From positions 186,001 to 250,000 of the forward strand of contig JAIWNE010000039.1 of NCBI GenBank assembly GCA_025331445.1: a DNA stretch of 64,000 nt, written 5' to 3'. Made by a program: the position numbers and the translations under genes. Below are positions 35,781 to 48,160 of the stretch, piece by piece (within the stretch, counting starts at the first letter, position 1; the number at the start of each line of letters is the position of its first letter). The DNA is from Blakeslea trispora (lineage: Eukaryota > Mucoromycota > Mucoromycetes > Mucorales > Choanephoraceae). The notes beneath the pieces were generated by a model. That model had not been told where the DNA came from, made no database searches, and saw only the letters and a program-made list of their open reading frames with translations.

Positions 35781-37676
35781 TTAGGCCTTGTGAGTGGCAT
35801 CATCATTAGGTTTATAAAGTTCATCAGTATGATAAGTGCTTTGACTTTCTTTCTTTTGGATACCATCGGAGTGCTCTGATCCAGCAGAGACATCCTCGTC
35901 AAAGTTTTCTAAACCAAATGATTTCATAGGGATAGTAAAGCAAAAGGTGACAAAGGCGATACAAACAGCAATGATGGATAAAATCTTTTGAATGTAACCA
36001 TAAGCATGAACTACACCAGCCCATTGGTCTTGAGGGAGGTTTTGTGCGTATGTAACATCACCTACAATCTTTGCATAATCGTATTGACCAGGAACATGTT
36101 GTGCAATTTGGCCAGGAAGCATATTGTTCCAGATGGTACCAGCCATGGTAGAACCAATACTAGCAGCAATAGAGCCGCCCACTTGCATCATAGCAGTAGC
36201 AACAGCCATATCCTCATGAGGAACAGAGCTTTGAATGGCAACCAACATGGGAGTATACAAGAAACCAGAACCGATACCTACAATCGTCTGAGAGATGACC
36301 ACAAAGGCATCTGACGATTCAGGAAGACGAGCTGGAATCATCAAGCCAACACCAAGGATAGTCAAGGCTACACCCGTCCATACAAATGGTCTCCAGACAC
36401 GAAATCGCTTCATCAAAATACCAACAACCAGTTCACATAAAATATAAGCTACATTGTAACCTCTTTCAAGCAAGTTGGCTCTTTCGGAGTTGACACGACG
36501 AGAGACCATCAGGTATGTAGTGAAGAATTGCCAGTTAGTAGAAGAGATGATGGTCACAGTAGAGAGAGCGCAAACACCATAAAGAGGGGTACGAGTATCC
36601 CATTTGGCAAGAGGAATGATGGGCTTTTTGGCAAATTTGATTTCCCAAAGAGCGAAAAGAGCCCAAGCAACCACGCCACCAATCAATGTACCAATAGTGA
36701 TACTGCTGCCCCAACCGCCCCAGCTTGGGAGAGCAAGTACCAAAGGGAGAAGAATAAGACAAAGGCCAGCAATCAGCAACAAACTACCAACTACATCCAA
36801 TTCGACACATAGCCATTGAATGCGCTCAAAGAAGCTCATCTTTACATCCTGGATGTTGTGCTCTTCCTTGTACTTTTCAATCAATCCACTCTTCTTGACC
36901 TTGAATTGGAGGCGCCATAGATTAGCCAAGAGTGGGAAAGAGGTGACAAATAGGAGGATAGGAACAATGCCATAGCCCCAGCGCAAATGACCCGAGTCAT
37001 TCAATGCCTGACCGGCTTTGGCAGTAACAAACAAGTTAATAAGAGTAGGGATGTTGTAAAGAGCTTGGAAAAGACCACGGTTTACGACGTTAGTCAAATC
37101 AGCAATTGTGACAGGGCCAAGGATGGCAGCACCTGTATAGCCGAAAGCATAGATGACTTGTGCACCCTATGTATGTTAAAGCAATGAACATCAGAATAAT
37201 AAGGTTCCTGTTTTTCAGTCTTTTGAAATACATACGACCAGATTAGTATACGTTTTGGAAGTAGCCATTACTATATACGAGATGATATAAAGTAACATGG
37301 CGACCGAATAGCATGCAGCTCTACCATAGATATCTGAAAGTTTGGAGTACATAGGCAAAAGTGCTGTTTGAAGGATATACAAGACGGTAGAGAGTATACT
37401 AATCAGATTGACTGATTCAAGTTCACTTAACAAGTACTGTGACAAGGCCATATTAGTATAGGCTTCCCAGTTAATGGCCCAAGAAAGAAGAACCAAACTA
37501 CAGAAAAAAAAATATTTCTTTCAGTACATTGTGTTATTCTCTTGAAAGGAAAAAGATTTGCTTTACCTAGAAAAGACAATATACATGTCATATTTGTGCC
37601 ATACTAGCTTGTATAGTTCAACAACTTTCACACCCAGCAAGACGGAGGGTGCGTTATCTCCAGTTTGAGAGGGCAT
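35781..37676 (-). CDS. Siderophore-type MFS transporter (SIT1/ARN)
   Basis: Major-facilitator transporter of the fungal siderophore-iron family. Exons 37676-37567, 37497-37236, 37166-35781 give 585 residues with about 14 membrane segments, the SIT norm. Characteristic blocks: INWEAYTNMALSQYL after helix 1, SKLSDIYGRAACYS (MFS motif A, Asp-Arg conserved), GAQVIYAFGYTGAAILGPV and IADLTNVVNRGLFQALYNIP, where SIT/ARN members read ADxTxxxxRG. The extramembrane insert before helix 7-8 and the hydrophilic acidic tail also fit. Ferrichrome-type substrates are typical, but the substrate is not readable. A palindromic GATA element lies about 860 bases upstream, consistent with iron repression by a Fep1/Sre1-type factor. 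Confidence 0.9.
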
Positions 37677-39035
37677 AGTAAAAAGAAAAGAAAAACGAAA
37701 AAGAGAGAGAGAGAAATAGAGGTTGGATATTACGAGAGTGTCCTCTTTTTTCTTTTATACCCGAATTTTGGTTTTTTGTTCTTCAGTTCAGATGTACGAT
37801 CTTACCATATCAATTAATCGCATCTTTAATTCTTGTGGGACAAGTGCCAGATAGAGCTCCAGATCCTTTTGTATATATACATTTACCATTGATATAGTAA
37901 TTATTGTCATCATGGTATTGAATGACTGTTCTCTATTACTCTTTGTTTTTGATATTTCAATTTGCAACCATGTAATGTTCTTTCTTGATGCAGGTAAAAT
38001 AAAGTCAAAGTATGCTTTCTTTCAACAGTTGAGTACTAACTCAAAAAGAAAATGGTGTAACTCTTATGATTTGTAATGGATATAGGATTTAGATTCTTTG
38101 GAAAAAACAAAAAACAAACTGAATCTGAAATTAGCTACAATAAGGAAAAAAAAAGAAGAATCTGATAACTCAAACAAGAGAAGGCTTTATCTACCTTTTA
38201 TTTTTTCTTTTTTCATTAAGTATTATCTCGGTCAGGGTTTTTATGAATTGACTGTCTCTCTTGAAAATGTTGTAAGAAAAACAAAATGATGCCCTATTTC
38301 TTTTTTTTTTGTATGACATACAACGATCTGATGCCCAATTGAAGTGGTCTTGGTAGAAACTACAGTTTTGTTCATTTACTATGATCGCCTTCATATGTTG
38401 ATTGTATCAAAAAGAAAGAAACACAAGAGGATCCAACAACTAAAGCCATTCTATCTGCAATTCATATTAGCTAACACTATTTCAAATAAGAAACAAGGGT
38501 AAGCTGTTTCATCTCCGAATCAATATATCTGATGATCAGATAACACAAATCTATTTGAACAAATCAGATGATGTACCCACAGATCTAAAATGGGCCAAAA
38601 TCTTTCTAAAAGAAGAGGCCTTATAGACCTCCAATCATGTATCTTGTTGATTTAAAAGCATCCATCCATCGTAAAGCGTACTTTTTGTAGGCCAATTGAC
38701 TTTAGTCAGTACATGAATTTTTATGAATTTCTCTTAAGAAAAGGCCAGGTAAAGACATCATTACAATCATATACCTATCTAAATAAAAAAGAAAGCCATC
38801 AAGTACATTGAAACCAAGCATCAAGACCGTTACAGTTGACTGCGGTCCTTCAAGCCATAAATGTACTTGAATCTTTCTACATTCTTTTTCTTTTCCTATC
38901 ATTCAGAACGTATGTCATTTGTAAACACCTTTTTTAAATAATAAGCAAGCAGTTGCGATTTATGGAGAAATAACTTGAATCTTTGCCTATTGTGTTGAAT
39001 CTATTCTCTTTCATGCGAATCTGAATAGCAGCATA
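37677..39035. other. Upstream region of siderophore transporter
   Basis: About 1.35 kb holding the transporter promoter, then DNA leading into a transposase relic. Apart from the GATA palindrome, no gene seen. Minus ORF 38702-38902 has ordinary composition but no family. Confidence 0.5.
38526..38543. promoter_or_regulatory. Palindromic GATA element
   Basis: TATCTGATGATCAGATA is a perfect 17-base palindrome around a central G, followed by A. Its right half extends to ATCAGATAA, an exact match to the consensus ATC(A/T)GATAA bound by fungal iron-repressing GATA factors (Fep1, Sre1, SreA). The nearest downstream start on the matching strand is the siderophore transporter, about 850 bases away. 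Function is inferred from motif and neighbour only. Confidence 0.5.
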
Positions 39036-39390
39036 GTGTTAAAGTTGTTTCAAGGAAAACAGGAAAAGAAAAGTAGTACTACTAATTGGAAGCTCTGGTT
39101 CATGACTATTGATGGCTCCTCATCAGGTCCTAAGAAGGCTTTAGGTGACACTGTAACTGTTCATTACTTCGTTTTTGTTGCGCAGTTACATGGATGTTAT
39201 ATATTGCCACCTAGATCTCAAGTGCGCTTACATTGTAATGGATCATGCTCCAATTCATAAGTATAAGGCATATTCAAAGGTAAATTGAGAGCTGCGTATG
39301 CCTTTCTCCTCCCTTATTCTCCAGAACTCAATCCTATCGAAAGATTTATGCGCTTAAATAAAACTCCGCATAATTCACCATGAACGCGCC
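39036..39390 (+). pseudogene. Tc1/mariner-IS630 DDE transposase relic
   Basis: C-terminal half of a DDE transposase, broken by frameshifts. One frame reads SGPKKALGDTVTVHYFVFVA. A shifted frame reads YIVMDHAPIHKYKAYSK with the catalytic Asp, and a third reads FLLPYSPELNPIERFMRLNK with the last acidic residue (PELNPIE). These blocks are in the right order and spacing for DDE_3 transposases. No terminal repeats were recognised. It lies just upstream of the GCP3 gene. Confidence 0.75.
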
Positions 39391-39442
39391 TCAGGCACGC
39401 GTTTTGTTTTTATCATTTTTTTTTATTGTTATAACAAGAGCG

Positions 39443-42400
39443 ATGGAACATTCAGACAGTAATTGGGCACAACAACAGCGACTCATCTATTTTGACTTGA
39501 TGAATTCAAATCAAAGCAGAGGTTCTTTTGCTTCACAAGGCAACCCACAGTCTTCCCTACCTTCCTTTGCCAATGCTCACTTGACCAAGACACTCTCTCG
39601 ACTATTTGACCGATTTGATAAAGGCTCAACTAGGTCATTAGAAGCACAAAGACAGCATAAACAAGAGACAGTGGATCGGCTAAGTCAAGTGTTGATCAGG
39701 TAAAAATTCATTTGTTCTGACGAATTTTCTTATTCACCACTTTTAATAGTCAAAGTGAACCTTCTGTTGTTGCTAATGAAAACGATATTGTCCACAAAAT
39801 ACATGACCAATGTAAACATAGCAGCATAAATTATCATTCAGAATAAGACTGACTTTATTTCTATTGTGGAGTGAAAGAAGCAGGGCAACATGATAAAGCA
39901 TCTCGATTTGGACATTTGTACAGTAAACTAGCCTCTCGAGTAAACAGAAGCCTTTTTTGATGACTATCTCTTCGTACTGACTGGTTTCATATCTAGACTC
40001 GACTTCACAAAAAATGGTCTGTTCTTTACCTATTATCTCTTTTGAGTGATACACCTATCTTGGATAGACCTGTAAGCACCCCCTATATTAGTTGATATGG
40101 TAGTGAGCTAACTTTTTTGTACAGTCCCTGGGCAACACAACACTTTCATCAAGAGGATTAAGAACAATTGAATCAGATCATCCACAACCACCTGCTTCTC
40201 GACCACACGATAGATCCCAAGAAGGATCACGAAATACCCGTCGAAGGTTGACTAGGACACCTCCAGCTACAGAGGATATATTGATGGGCATGGATCCACC
40301 TGCCGTTCAACTGGCTCAGGCTAGAGAATCATTACGTAATGAACAACAGACAACAGATGGTAAAAGAGGCTATGGTTACATGTAGACGTTTTTTTTTTCT
40401 CAAACCGGATTTTTTTTTTTATATATATAGCTACCTTGTATGTATCGGAAGCAGATCTTCTTCGAGATTTAATTTTTGTATTTCAAGGCATTGATGGTCA
40501 ATATATTCGATATGATCCGCAGTTGAATGATCATGTGTTTGTTCCAGGCATTGAAGTCTCGAAATCAAACGAGGAGATGGTATTTAAGCTGGCCGAGATT
40601 GGCTGGCTCTATACAAGTGTTCGGAATTTCATTCAACAGCATATGGATTCACCTTCCATCGGTCTTGTAGGCCAATCCCTGTGTGCTGCTCTTCAACATG
40701 AATTGACAGACTATTATAAACTAATTGCCATCTTGGAAGCACAGATTGAGAAACAGATTGCCAATCAACATCTAGGCTTAACAGACCAGAGCCTTACGCT
40801 GAAGCGATTGTTTGTTTGGACACTTGAATGTTATCAAAAGCTAAGACTGATGAGTGTTCTAGTGGATGTATGTCGAGGTAAGATAAAGACACTCAACCAG
40901 TTGGAATCTACTAAATGATTCGTAGATCAAAAGGGAGGTGCTTTAATCTCCATCATCCACAACTATACAAAACATGGTGATCCTTTCATCAAAACTTATC
41001 TGATCAACATGCTCCAGGTTGTCTCTCGTCCCTTTTATGACATGTTGGAACGATGGGTCTATGAAGGTGAACTGAATGATCCCTATGACGAATTCTTTGT
41101 GGCCTGCGATCCTTCTGTCTCTGAAGATGAACTATGGCAGCATAAATATGCTTTACGTGAAGACATGTTGCCTTCTTTCTTCTCTAAAGAGTTGGCTCAC
41201 AAGATATTTTCCATTGGCAAATCATTGAATTTCATTCGTTATAGCTGTCATCATGATCTACTTGAAGAACAACCGATTAGTGCATTAGGTAATCATTTTT
41301 GCTATATATTGTATACGATGACTCATCATAGGATAGCTCATTTAGCACATCGCGTATTTCAATATGGAGATACTCAAACAGTCAAAGATGCTATCGATAT
41401 AGCCTATCATGTGACGAGTAAAGCATTACTTGACTTACTAAAGACAAAGTACAAATTGATGGATCACCTCAAGGCTTTGAAACGATACCTTTTATTGGGT
41501 CAAGGTGATTTTATTCAGTATCTAATGGATGTATTATGGTAAGATAGTGTATGCATTATTGATAGAAGCTGACAGTTATTGCTGAATAGGGATCATTTAA
41601 GCAAATCAGCCAACACTTTATTTCGTCATAATCTCACAGGCATCTTGGAGGCAGCTGTACGCTCATCTAATGCTCAATATGATGATCCTGAAGTCTTGAA
41701 TCGTCTTGATGTGCGATTACTTGAGGTAAGATAAAAAGAAAACATAGAAAGTTTACGATGTTTTAAAAAGAAAAGGTGTATAGATTCAAAAAGATGATTT
41801 AGGTTGGGATGTATTCTCTCTCGATTACCACGTAGATGCACCCATCAACACTGTCTTTAGTCCCACAGCCATGCATCAATACCTTCAAATCTTTAATTTT
41901 CTTTGGCGACTCAAACGTGTGGAATACACACTCTCTTCGGCGTGGCGACAATGGGGCAAGACTACCCGAGAATTCATTCATTTACCGGACATTCAGCCAG
42001 ACCTACAGTACACTCAACTGACCATTCAGCGTATGGTTCATTTTGTCTATCAACTACAACACTATGTTCTATTTGAAGTGCTCGAGTGTTCATGGGATAA
42101 ATTGGAGACGTTTATTGAGACCAAGAGTATCGATCTTGACTCTATCATGATAGCCCATCATCAATACCTTCAAGAGATCACTGAAAAGGGCTTTCTGAGT
42201 GGTCTGAAAGAAAAGGCATTGGCAGGTCAATTAAATCATATTCTGAGTGCCATCTTGAAGTATAAAATGGTGCTGGATCGCTTCTTGCAGTATATTACCA
42301 CAGCATCGAGCAAAGCATTTCCTATGGGCACTAAAGAAGAGGTGGACAAGGTCAATAAGTTACGTCAACAACATCAAGAGATTGAAGACTACTTTACAGT

Positions 42401-42539
42401 CCATCTACTAGAATTCCTAGAGATGCTCAAATCCTTCCATGATGAAGATCTCTCTTCACTCTCTACTCGATTAGACTATAATGGCTTTTATTCTACCTTC
42501 CATGAGGCACTTTTTAATAATAACAATAATAAACATTAG
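39443..42539 (+). CDS. GCP3: Gamma-tubulin complex protein 3
   Basis: Spc98/Alp6/GCP3 subunit, which with GCP2 holds gamma-tubulin at spindle pole bodies for microtubule nucleation. Nine exons in phase: 39443-39699, 39750-39811, 39872-39939, 39997-40071, 40125-40359, 40431-40877, 40926-41538, 41590-41725, 41784-42539; 882 residues. GRIP1 blocks: [51 protein letters not shown] and [23 protein letters not shown]2 blocks: [39 protein letters not shown] and [17 protein letters not shown]. Small exons 3-4 encode [14 protein letters not shown], matching the N-terminal region of human GCP3. An ATG at 39380 in frame is less likely. The stop codon overlaps that of GLE1. Confidence 0.95.
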
Positions 42540-44314
42540 ACTTTAGCTGGCTTTGATTCTGGTATACATTGAGGTCTGCCTGTCTTGAAATAATCATCCA
42601 AGAATGTTTCTAGATTATGAATACTGGCCTTATTGACGCCACCATCAGCCTCAGGATAGAGAGGACAGATGGTCTCACGGATTAGACGGAACAGTTTGGG
42701 TGTCTGGTTAGGATAGGCCTCTACCAAGCGTGTGGCAGCCACCTCAAGCATGCCATGCACCAAGAAGGGTGTGATCTCACGGGGAGGCATGTTACAGATA
42801 CGAGCTAACCAGATCCAAGCATGTTTGATAGGGATCGGGTTCTCTGGTTGGCCGGGGTCAGGCAGTGTCTGAGTGAGAGCACCAAACAACATAACATAAC
42901 ACTTTTGATGTTCGGCATGTTCAAGGAATGTCTCTACTATCTTCTTTTCCTTGTTACTATAGACATAACGAAGACGAGATCGCATCTCTTCGGGTGATAG
43001 TGACTATAAACTGATGAGACAACAGCAAGAAATAACACGAGAAAGAACTTACAGGATCATCATCATGATATCTTGGAATCAAATAAGGACATCGCTTTAA
43101 AAGACGACCCATCAAATAATCTTTCAACTCAGGTACAGTGGCACACATCAGATAGGCAAATCGAGCCAAAAAATAAGCAGCATAATCAGTGGCATGGATC
43201 TCTTGTTTCACTTGACTCAAGAAAGCCTTGGCTAGATGATTCAACATGACTTCAAATGCATCTTGTGACTGTTGCTTAATGCCTAGGATATGTTGACTCA
43301 AGAATTGATACTGTGGAGGGAGGGGATATTGGTTATGAGTTAGGCTCTAACTGATAGTATGAGCTTACCTTTTCCAACACAACAGAATGCTTATGTTGTA
43401 GCTGACTGATGGTTCTACTGATCACTCTTCTGGCAGTGAAACATTGTTTACGGAAAGCGTCTTGCTGTAATTTGGGTCGAATGTTCTTTTGATAATGTTC
43501 AATTGTCTTGTAATATTGCTCATACTCCTTCAAGCCTTCTAATGAAGTAGCCGAGGATTGTTTCTTGATTTACGAAATGAGTACAAACAAATCTCTTTTT
43601 TTTTCTCATTTCTTTCTTACCAATTTAGCTAAATCTTCTTGCTTTTGTTTATCCTCTGCTTCCTTCTCCTTTTGCTTCTTGGCCTGGGCTGCCTTTTCTT
43701 CCTCTTCTTTCTTGGCTTTTTCTGCCTTTAGTTTAGCTTGAGTCGCTAATTCTTCTTGTCTCTTTGAATCAAGCTTGATGGCCTCGTCAATCAGTTGGCG
43801 CTGCTTTTTCAATTCTTCTTCAAATTGCTTATCATCCAGATCATCGCTGTCTGTCTCTAGTTGCTTTAGTAAGTGAGTGATGGCCTTTAGCTCATCTTGT
43901 TGTCTTTGTCTCTTTTGATCCAATAAGGCTCGTGTGCTTTTCTTGAGTTGATCTTGATGGTGTTGTGTTTTTAAGGCAAATTGAGCATCATGACTTGGCT
44001 ATCCTCTTGTTTATTTAGTGCTTTCTCTCTTTTGTTTGTACGTTTGACCTTACTGGTTGAATAAACAGATGCTTTTGTTTGTAGGATTCTAAAGGGTTAA
44101 AAGCACACCCTAATTCGACCAAGTTGCGCTGTTGTTTATCTGAATAAGTCAATGGACGACTATAGAAAGAACGCGTTAATCAAAATATACTTCATATCGT
44201 TCTCTTTTCTATTTACAAGGAAGGGAAAAATGAAGCATAATCCTCTACATCACTTTCGGAATCAGAATCCAATGCTGAATAAACAATCGTGTTTGTGATC
44301 TTGACTGGATCCAT
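42536..44314 (-). CDS. GLE1: GLE1 mRNA export factor
   Basis: Nuclear pore-associated activator of the DEAD-box helicase Dbp5 with inositol hexakisphosphate, needed for mRNA export. Six exons: 44314-44217, 44159-44054, 43998-43621, 43563-43369, 43310-43053, 43003-42536; 500 residues. The middle is a long charged coiled coil (KLKAEKAKKEEEEKAAQAKK). The C-terminal GLE1 fold shows LMCATVPELKDYLMGRLLKR, CPYLIPRYHDDDP, AWIWLARICNMPPREITPFL and LEVAATRLVEAY. The Lys-rich surface that binds InsP6 cannot be verified by eye. It converges on GCP3 and their stop codons overlap, so mature transcripts must be antisense at their ends. Confidence 0.93.
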
Positions 44315-44444
44315 AATAACAATAAAAAAAAGAAGAGAGAGAGAGAGAGAGGATCTCATTCATTATTTGTGCGCCACAAATAAACGCATCATTTTTCTTC
44401 TTTTTTTTTTAATTTTGTTTTCTTTTTTTCTTCTTTATTCCCTG

Positions 44445-45688
44445 ATGGCTAATTCATCCCCTCATCCAGGCTCTCATTCGCCTAGTTCGAAACAGCCTTC
44501 ATCTGCCTTTCAATGGCCTATTCCTCCTTCTTCACCTTCTCAGTCAAAATCAATATTGACGAATGATATTACGGTAAAAGAGATATTGGATCGATACAGT
44601 GATGACCCCGAACTATTGAAATACATCTTGACAGCTAAATCAGAAGAAGACAAAGTAAAAAGAAAGAAAACTATTCTTGTTTCTCTTGAACTTATTATGT
44701 TAAATAGAAAAAAGCAGCGAGAGATACATTAAGAGCAGAAGAGGTGCGTATTAAACTTCGACAGATGGATTTAGACCTTGCAAGAGAACAGGCAAAGACA
44801 GATATAGTTGCCACACCTATTCAAGTCTTGCCTCATCCTCTCCCTCCTCCCCCACCACCACCTTCCAATCCTGCACACACCTATATTGGCCTGGCTCCTG
44901 TTCAGCAACAGGTCCTTGCACGCTTTCATTATCCACCCAACTATCAACCTCAGCCTCCTCTCTCACCCTCTGTTCCTTATCCTCATTCGGCTCATCCTCT
45001 CTGTCCACCTTCTTCCAATGATCGATTACAACCTCCTTCTTCTTTTCGTCCCATTTCACCTACACTTGCCTCGGCCTCGGAAGAACCGAACATCAAAAGT
45101 GTCAAACGGAATCGATCCTCGGTTTCATTGCCTAGTGAACAACAAGAACCAACCGATAAGTTATCGCATAATAAAGTGATGGAAGCCTTAAAGGCAAAGA
45201 TTCAAAGAGGAAATGGAGGCCCTCCTTCTCCTCTGACAGCCTCACCTATGGCTCGACCCTTACAACAGGAAGTGAAGAAGCGAAAAATTACATTACCTCG
45301 ACCTGTCTTGATTGAGCAACCTAGCTCTTCTTCTTCTTCTAGTACTACTGCTGCAAACACCACTTCACCTCGTTCTGCTAAACCTATCTTACCACCTATC
45401 GATACAACACTCGGTCGGATGAAGACAATCCATCCTTCTCAGCATCATAGCAATAGTAGTAGCAGTAACCATAGTAGCAGTAGTAGTAGCCATAGTAGTA
45501 CCAGTAGCAACAGTAGTCATAGTCATCACAACAACAACAATAATAATAAGCATTCTTCTAGTAAACGATCAAAAATAGAAACGCATGGATCTGTATCTTC
45601 TCCAAGTGACCTTGTTCTTTTAAATACCCGTCGTGCACGCTCCTTATCACCCCCTTCTTCATCTTCCTCATCTACCAAGCGAGATTAA
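44445..45688 (+). CDS. Ser/Pro-rich low-complexity protein
   Basis: Unrecognised protein of 396 residues from exons 44445-44654 and 44708-45688. The N-terminal third holds the only conserved-looking segment: TVKEILDRYSDDPELLKYIL, then a charged helix KKAARDTLRAEEVRIKLRQM, probably a short coiled coil. The rest is Pro-rich (PPPPPPP), then Ser/Thr-rich with basic patches (EVKKRKITLPRPV) and runs of Ser, His and Asn encoded by repeated AGT/AGC, CAT and AAT/AAC codons. This is typical of disordered nuclear or transcription-associated proteins. The homopolymer runs may vary in length between strains. Function unknown. Confidence 0.75.
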
Positions 45689-45798
45689 ACAATCAGTTCT
45701 TTACTCATCATTTTTCTTTTATTATTATTATTATCATCCTAGCAAATAATCACCACTGTAATAAAACATATATACACAAACATATAAATATGACTATT

Positions 45799-47824
45799 TT
45801 AATCTTTATGATAATCAGAAGTAGGTACGGCCTTAAAGGAAGGCAGGATACTAGCTGAAATACGCTTGGGTGAATGATGAGTCAAATAACGATACACAAA
45901 GGCACCCAGGACACTGAAACTGAACAAGCTAATGATCCAATGAGCACCTATCCATGTCAATGCATGGTTCACTGTAACACCTATCTTTTCATGAGAATTC
46001 AAGATAGATTGACCTTCTAATTGATCCAGATGTTCCAATGCTCTGTAGACAGCTTCAGGATGATTGAGTGAAAATGGCTGATGATCTAAATCTGTTTCAT
46101 AAACCATAGCATGCTTATTTTCATTATAGAATCAGTATTCAAAACAACAATAAGCCTCTCCTTTTTTTTCACTTACAGGTGCATCATAAACAAGTACTTG
46201 AGAAGAGGAAGTCAAATCAACATGGAATTTAGTAGTCACATACTCTTTCCAAAGAGCAGTATCCATAGTGGCAAACAAAACAGCTGATTTTTTATCAGAC
46301 TGATTAGCCAACTGATGAAACTTGTCAGCATCTACTTTTGTGTGATAGAGATGGATTACAACAGGTTGATTTCCCTTGAGAATCTCTTGTCCATTCTGAG
46401 GACCTAGCTGAATCACAAGTGGATACTGTTCCTGCTCTACCCAATGAGCCAAGGCATCTTTAGCTGATTTTGTGTTGGAAAAGTCATGTGATCCATAGAT
46501 CTGGAATGTGTTGTCTTTGGCAATCAACATCACAGGTAAATCAGAGGGAGAGACACCAAATCGCTTAAAAGAAGCTTCATCACTAGATGCATAAAAGGGT
46601 AAGGTAGCTGCATATTCAGTCGCTACAGATTCAATCAAATTCTATCAAAACACCTTATCAGTCTTGTAAACATATTGTTTATCTTTTTTTTCTTTTTTTT
46701 TTACAGGTATTTTGTCCTTGGCTTGATTGAATAGATAGACGATAGCTGCATCCTTCACAGCCAAATGTTGAATTAGTTCATTAAAATCTACTTGTTTGAC
46801 AGAGGGGCCAGAATGAGAGAGAGCGAATTTAGTTAGACTGGCTAAAGAACGATCACTGAGGTATTGAATGGGTTCACCATTGCCAAGTATCTGAAGTGTA
46901 GGAAACCCTTTGACACCATATTCTTGACATACAGCTAAAAAACAAAACAAAATAAAGAGAGGGAAGTGAGTGAGAATTGGATGTATTTGAATAAGTGGTC
47001 ACTTACAAGGTAAAGCCTGACAATCCACTTCACCTATATTCACTTGACCTTGAAGTTCTGTAGCCAACTGAGTCCAGGTAGGTGCCAATGCCTTACAATG
47101 ACCACACCAAGGTGCATAGAATTTAATAAACCAAGGTGTAGAGCCAGAGGCAATTTCCTTTAATTGAACAGCATCCAAATTAGCAGAGATACCTTCAGGA
47201 TTAGGTAGAGCTAAAGCAGCCACTACTTCTTCCTCTTCTTCTTCTTGTTCACCCAACTCTTCTTCTTGTTCACCCAACTCTTCTTCTTCTGCCTCTTCTT
47301 CTTCTTCTATGTCTTCTAGTTCTTTTGTGTCTACCACAGGTTCTTCCTCCAACTCCTTTTCAGCCTTTAAGCTCTTTTTCATATCAATCTTGGCCTGAAT
47401 GTATTCAACGAGTGGATCATAGGCTGTCTTGGCTGTATATCGCTCTACTTTTTCCCCATTTTCCCATAGTTGAAGTGTAGGATAGGCCATCACTTCATGT
47501 TCGTCACACAAGTCACCTTGAGTGGAGCAATCAATGGTACCAAAATACATGTCATACTCTTTAGCCAAATCGTTGAATTCGTCTGTTGCCTTTTTCCAGT
47601 GAGGAGCTAACACAAGAGATGAGTAAGAGAGGATTAGGTTGTGATGTTGAAAACATACCAAAATTCTGACAATGAGGACAATAAGGTGAAAAGTGTTCAA
47701 TAAGCCAAGTGCCTGATGAAATATGCTTTTTGATATTATCGGGTCTAAGCTCAGTTGTTTCTGCAGATACTGCCTTGAAAAGACAGTGAAGCAAGACTGT
47801 GCCTGTCAACACTGATAAATGCAT
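45799..47824 (-). CDS. ER transmembrane thioredoxin-like protein
   Basis: Protein disulfide isomerase relative of 591 residues from exons 47824-47659, 47606-47007, 46934-46705, 46641-46177, 46113-45799. It has a signal peptide (residues 1-20) and a first thioredoxin domain with SPYCPHC (49-52), where CPHC replaces the usual CGHC. An acidic linker follows (about 139-183), partly built from a duplicated 24-base unit (ELGEQEEELGEQEE), then a second domain with APWCGHCKALAPTW (223-226). Two thioredoxin-like regions without Cys pairs come next, then a membrane helix (about 545-564) and a short basic tail. There is no KDEL; the layout resembles TMX3/PDI-type membrane proteins. The two active sites probably differ in redox potential. 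Confidence 0.88.
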
Positions 47825-48160
47825 TTCACAAGTAAGAAAAAAAAAATAGAGAAAAAGAGAGCAATAGGTATGTGCGTGTGTGTATATTTAAATTCGCTCT
47901 TTAAAATGTTTATTACAGTGGCACAGATAAAAAGTTGTCAAATAAGCCTTTTATGCAAAGAAATAAAGCAGAGTTTATTTTAATTTTGTTTAACAAAAAA
48001 AAGAAACAAGAAAACGAGAGAAGATGTATCCATTTTTCACCTCATTTTCTTCTTCTTTTTTTTTCATATATATAAAAGGTACTATACAGTGAAGAAAATA
48101 AGTAAAATGTAGAAATACAGAAAAAAGAGAGAGAGATAGAGTAGGATATGACACAACTAT

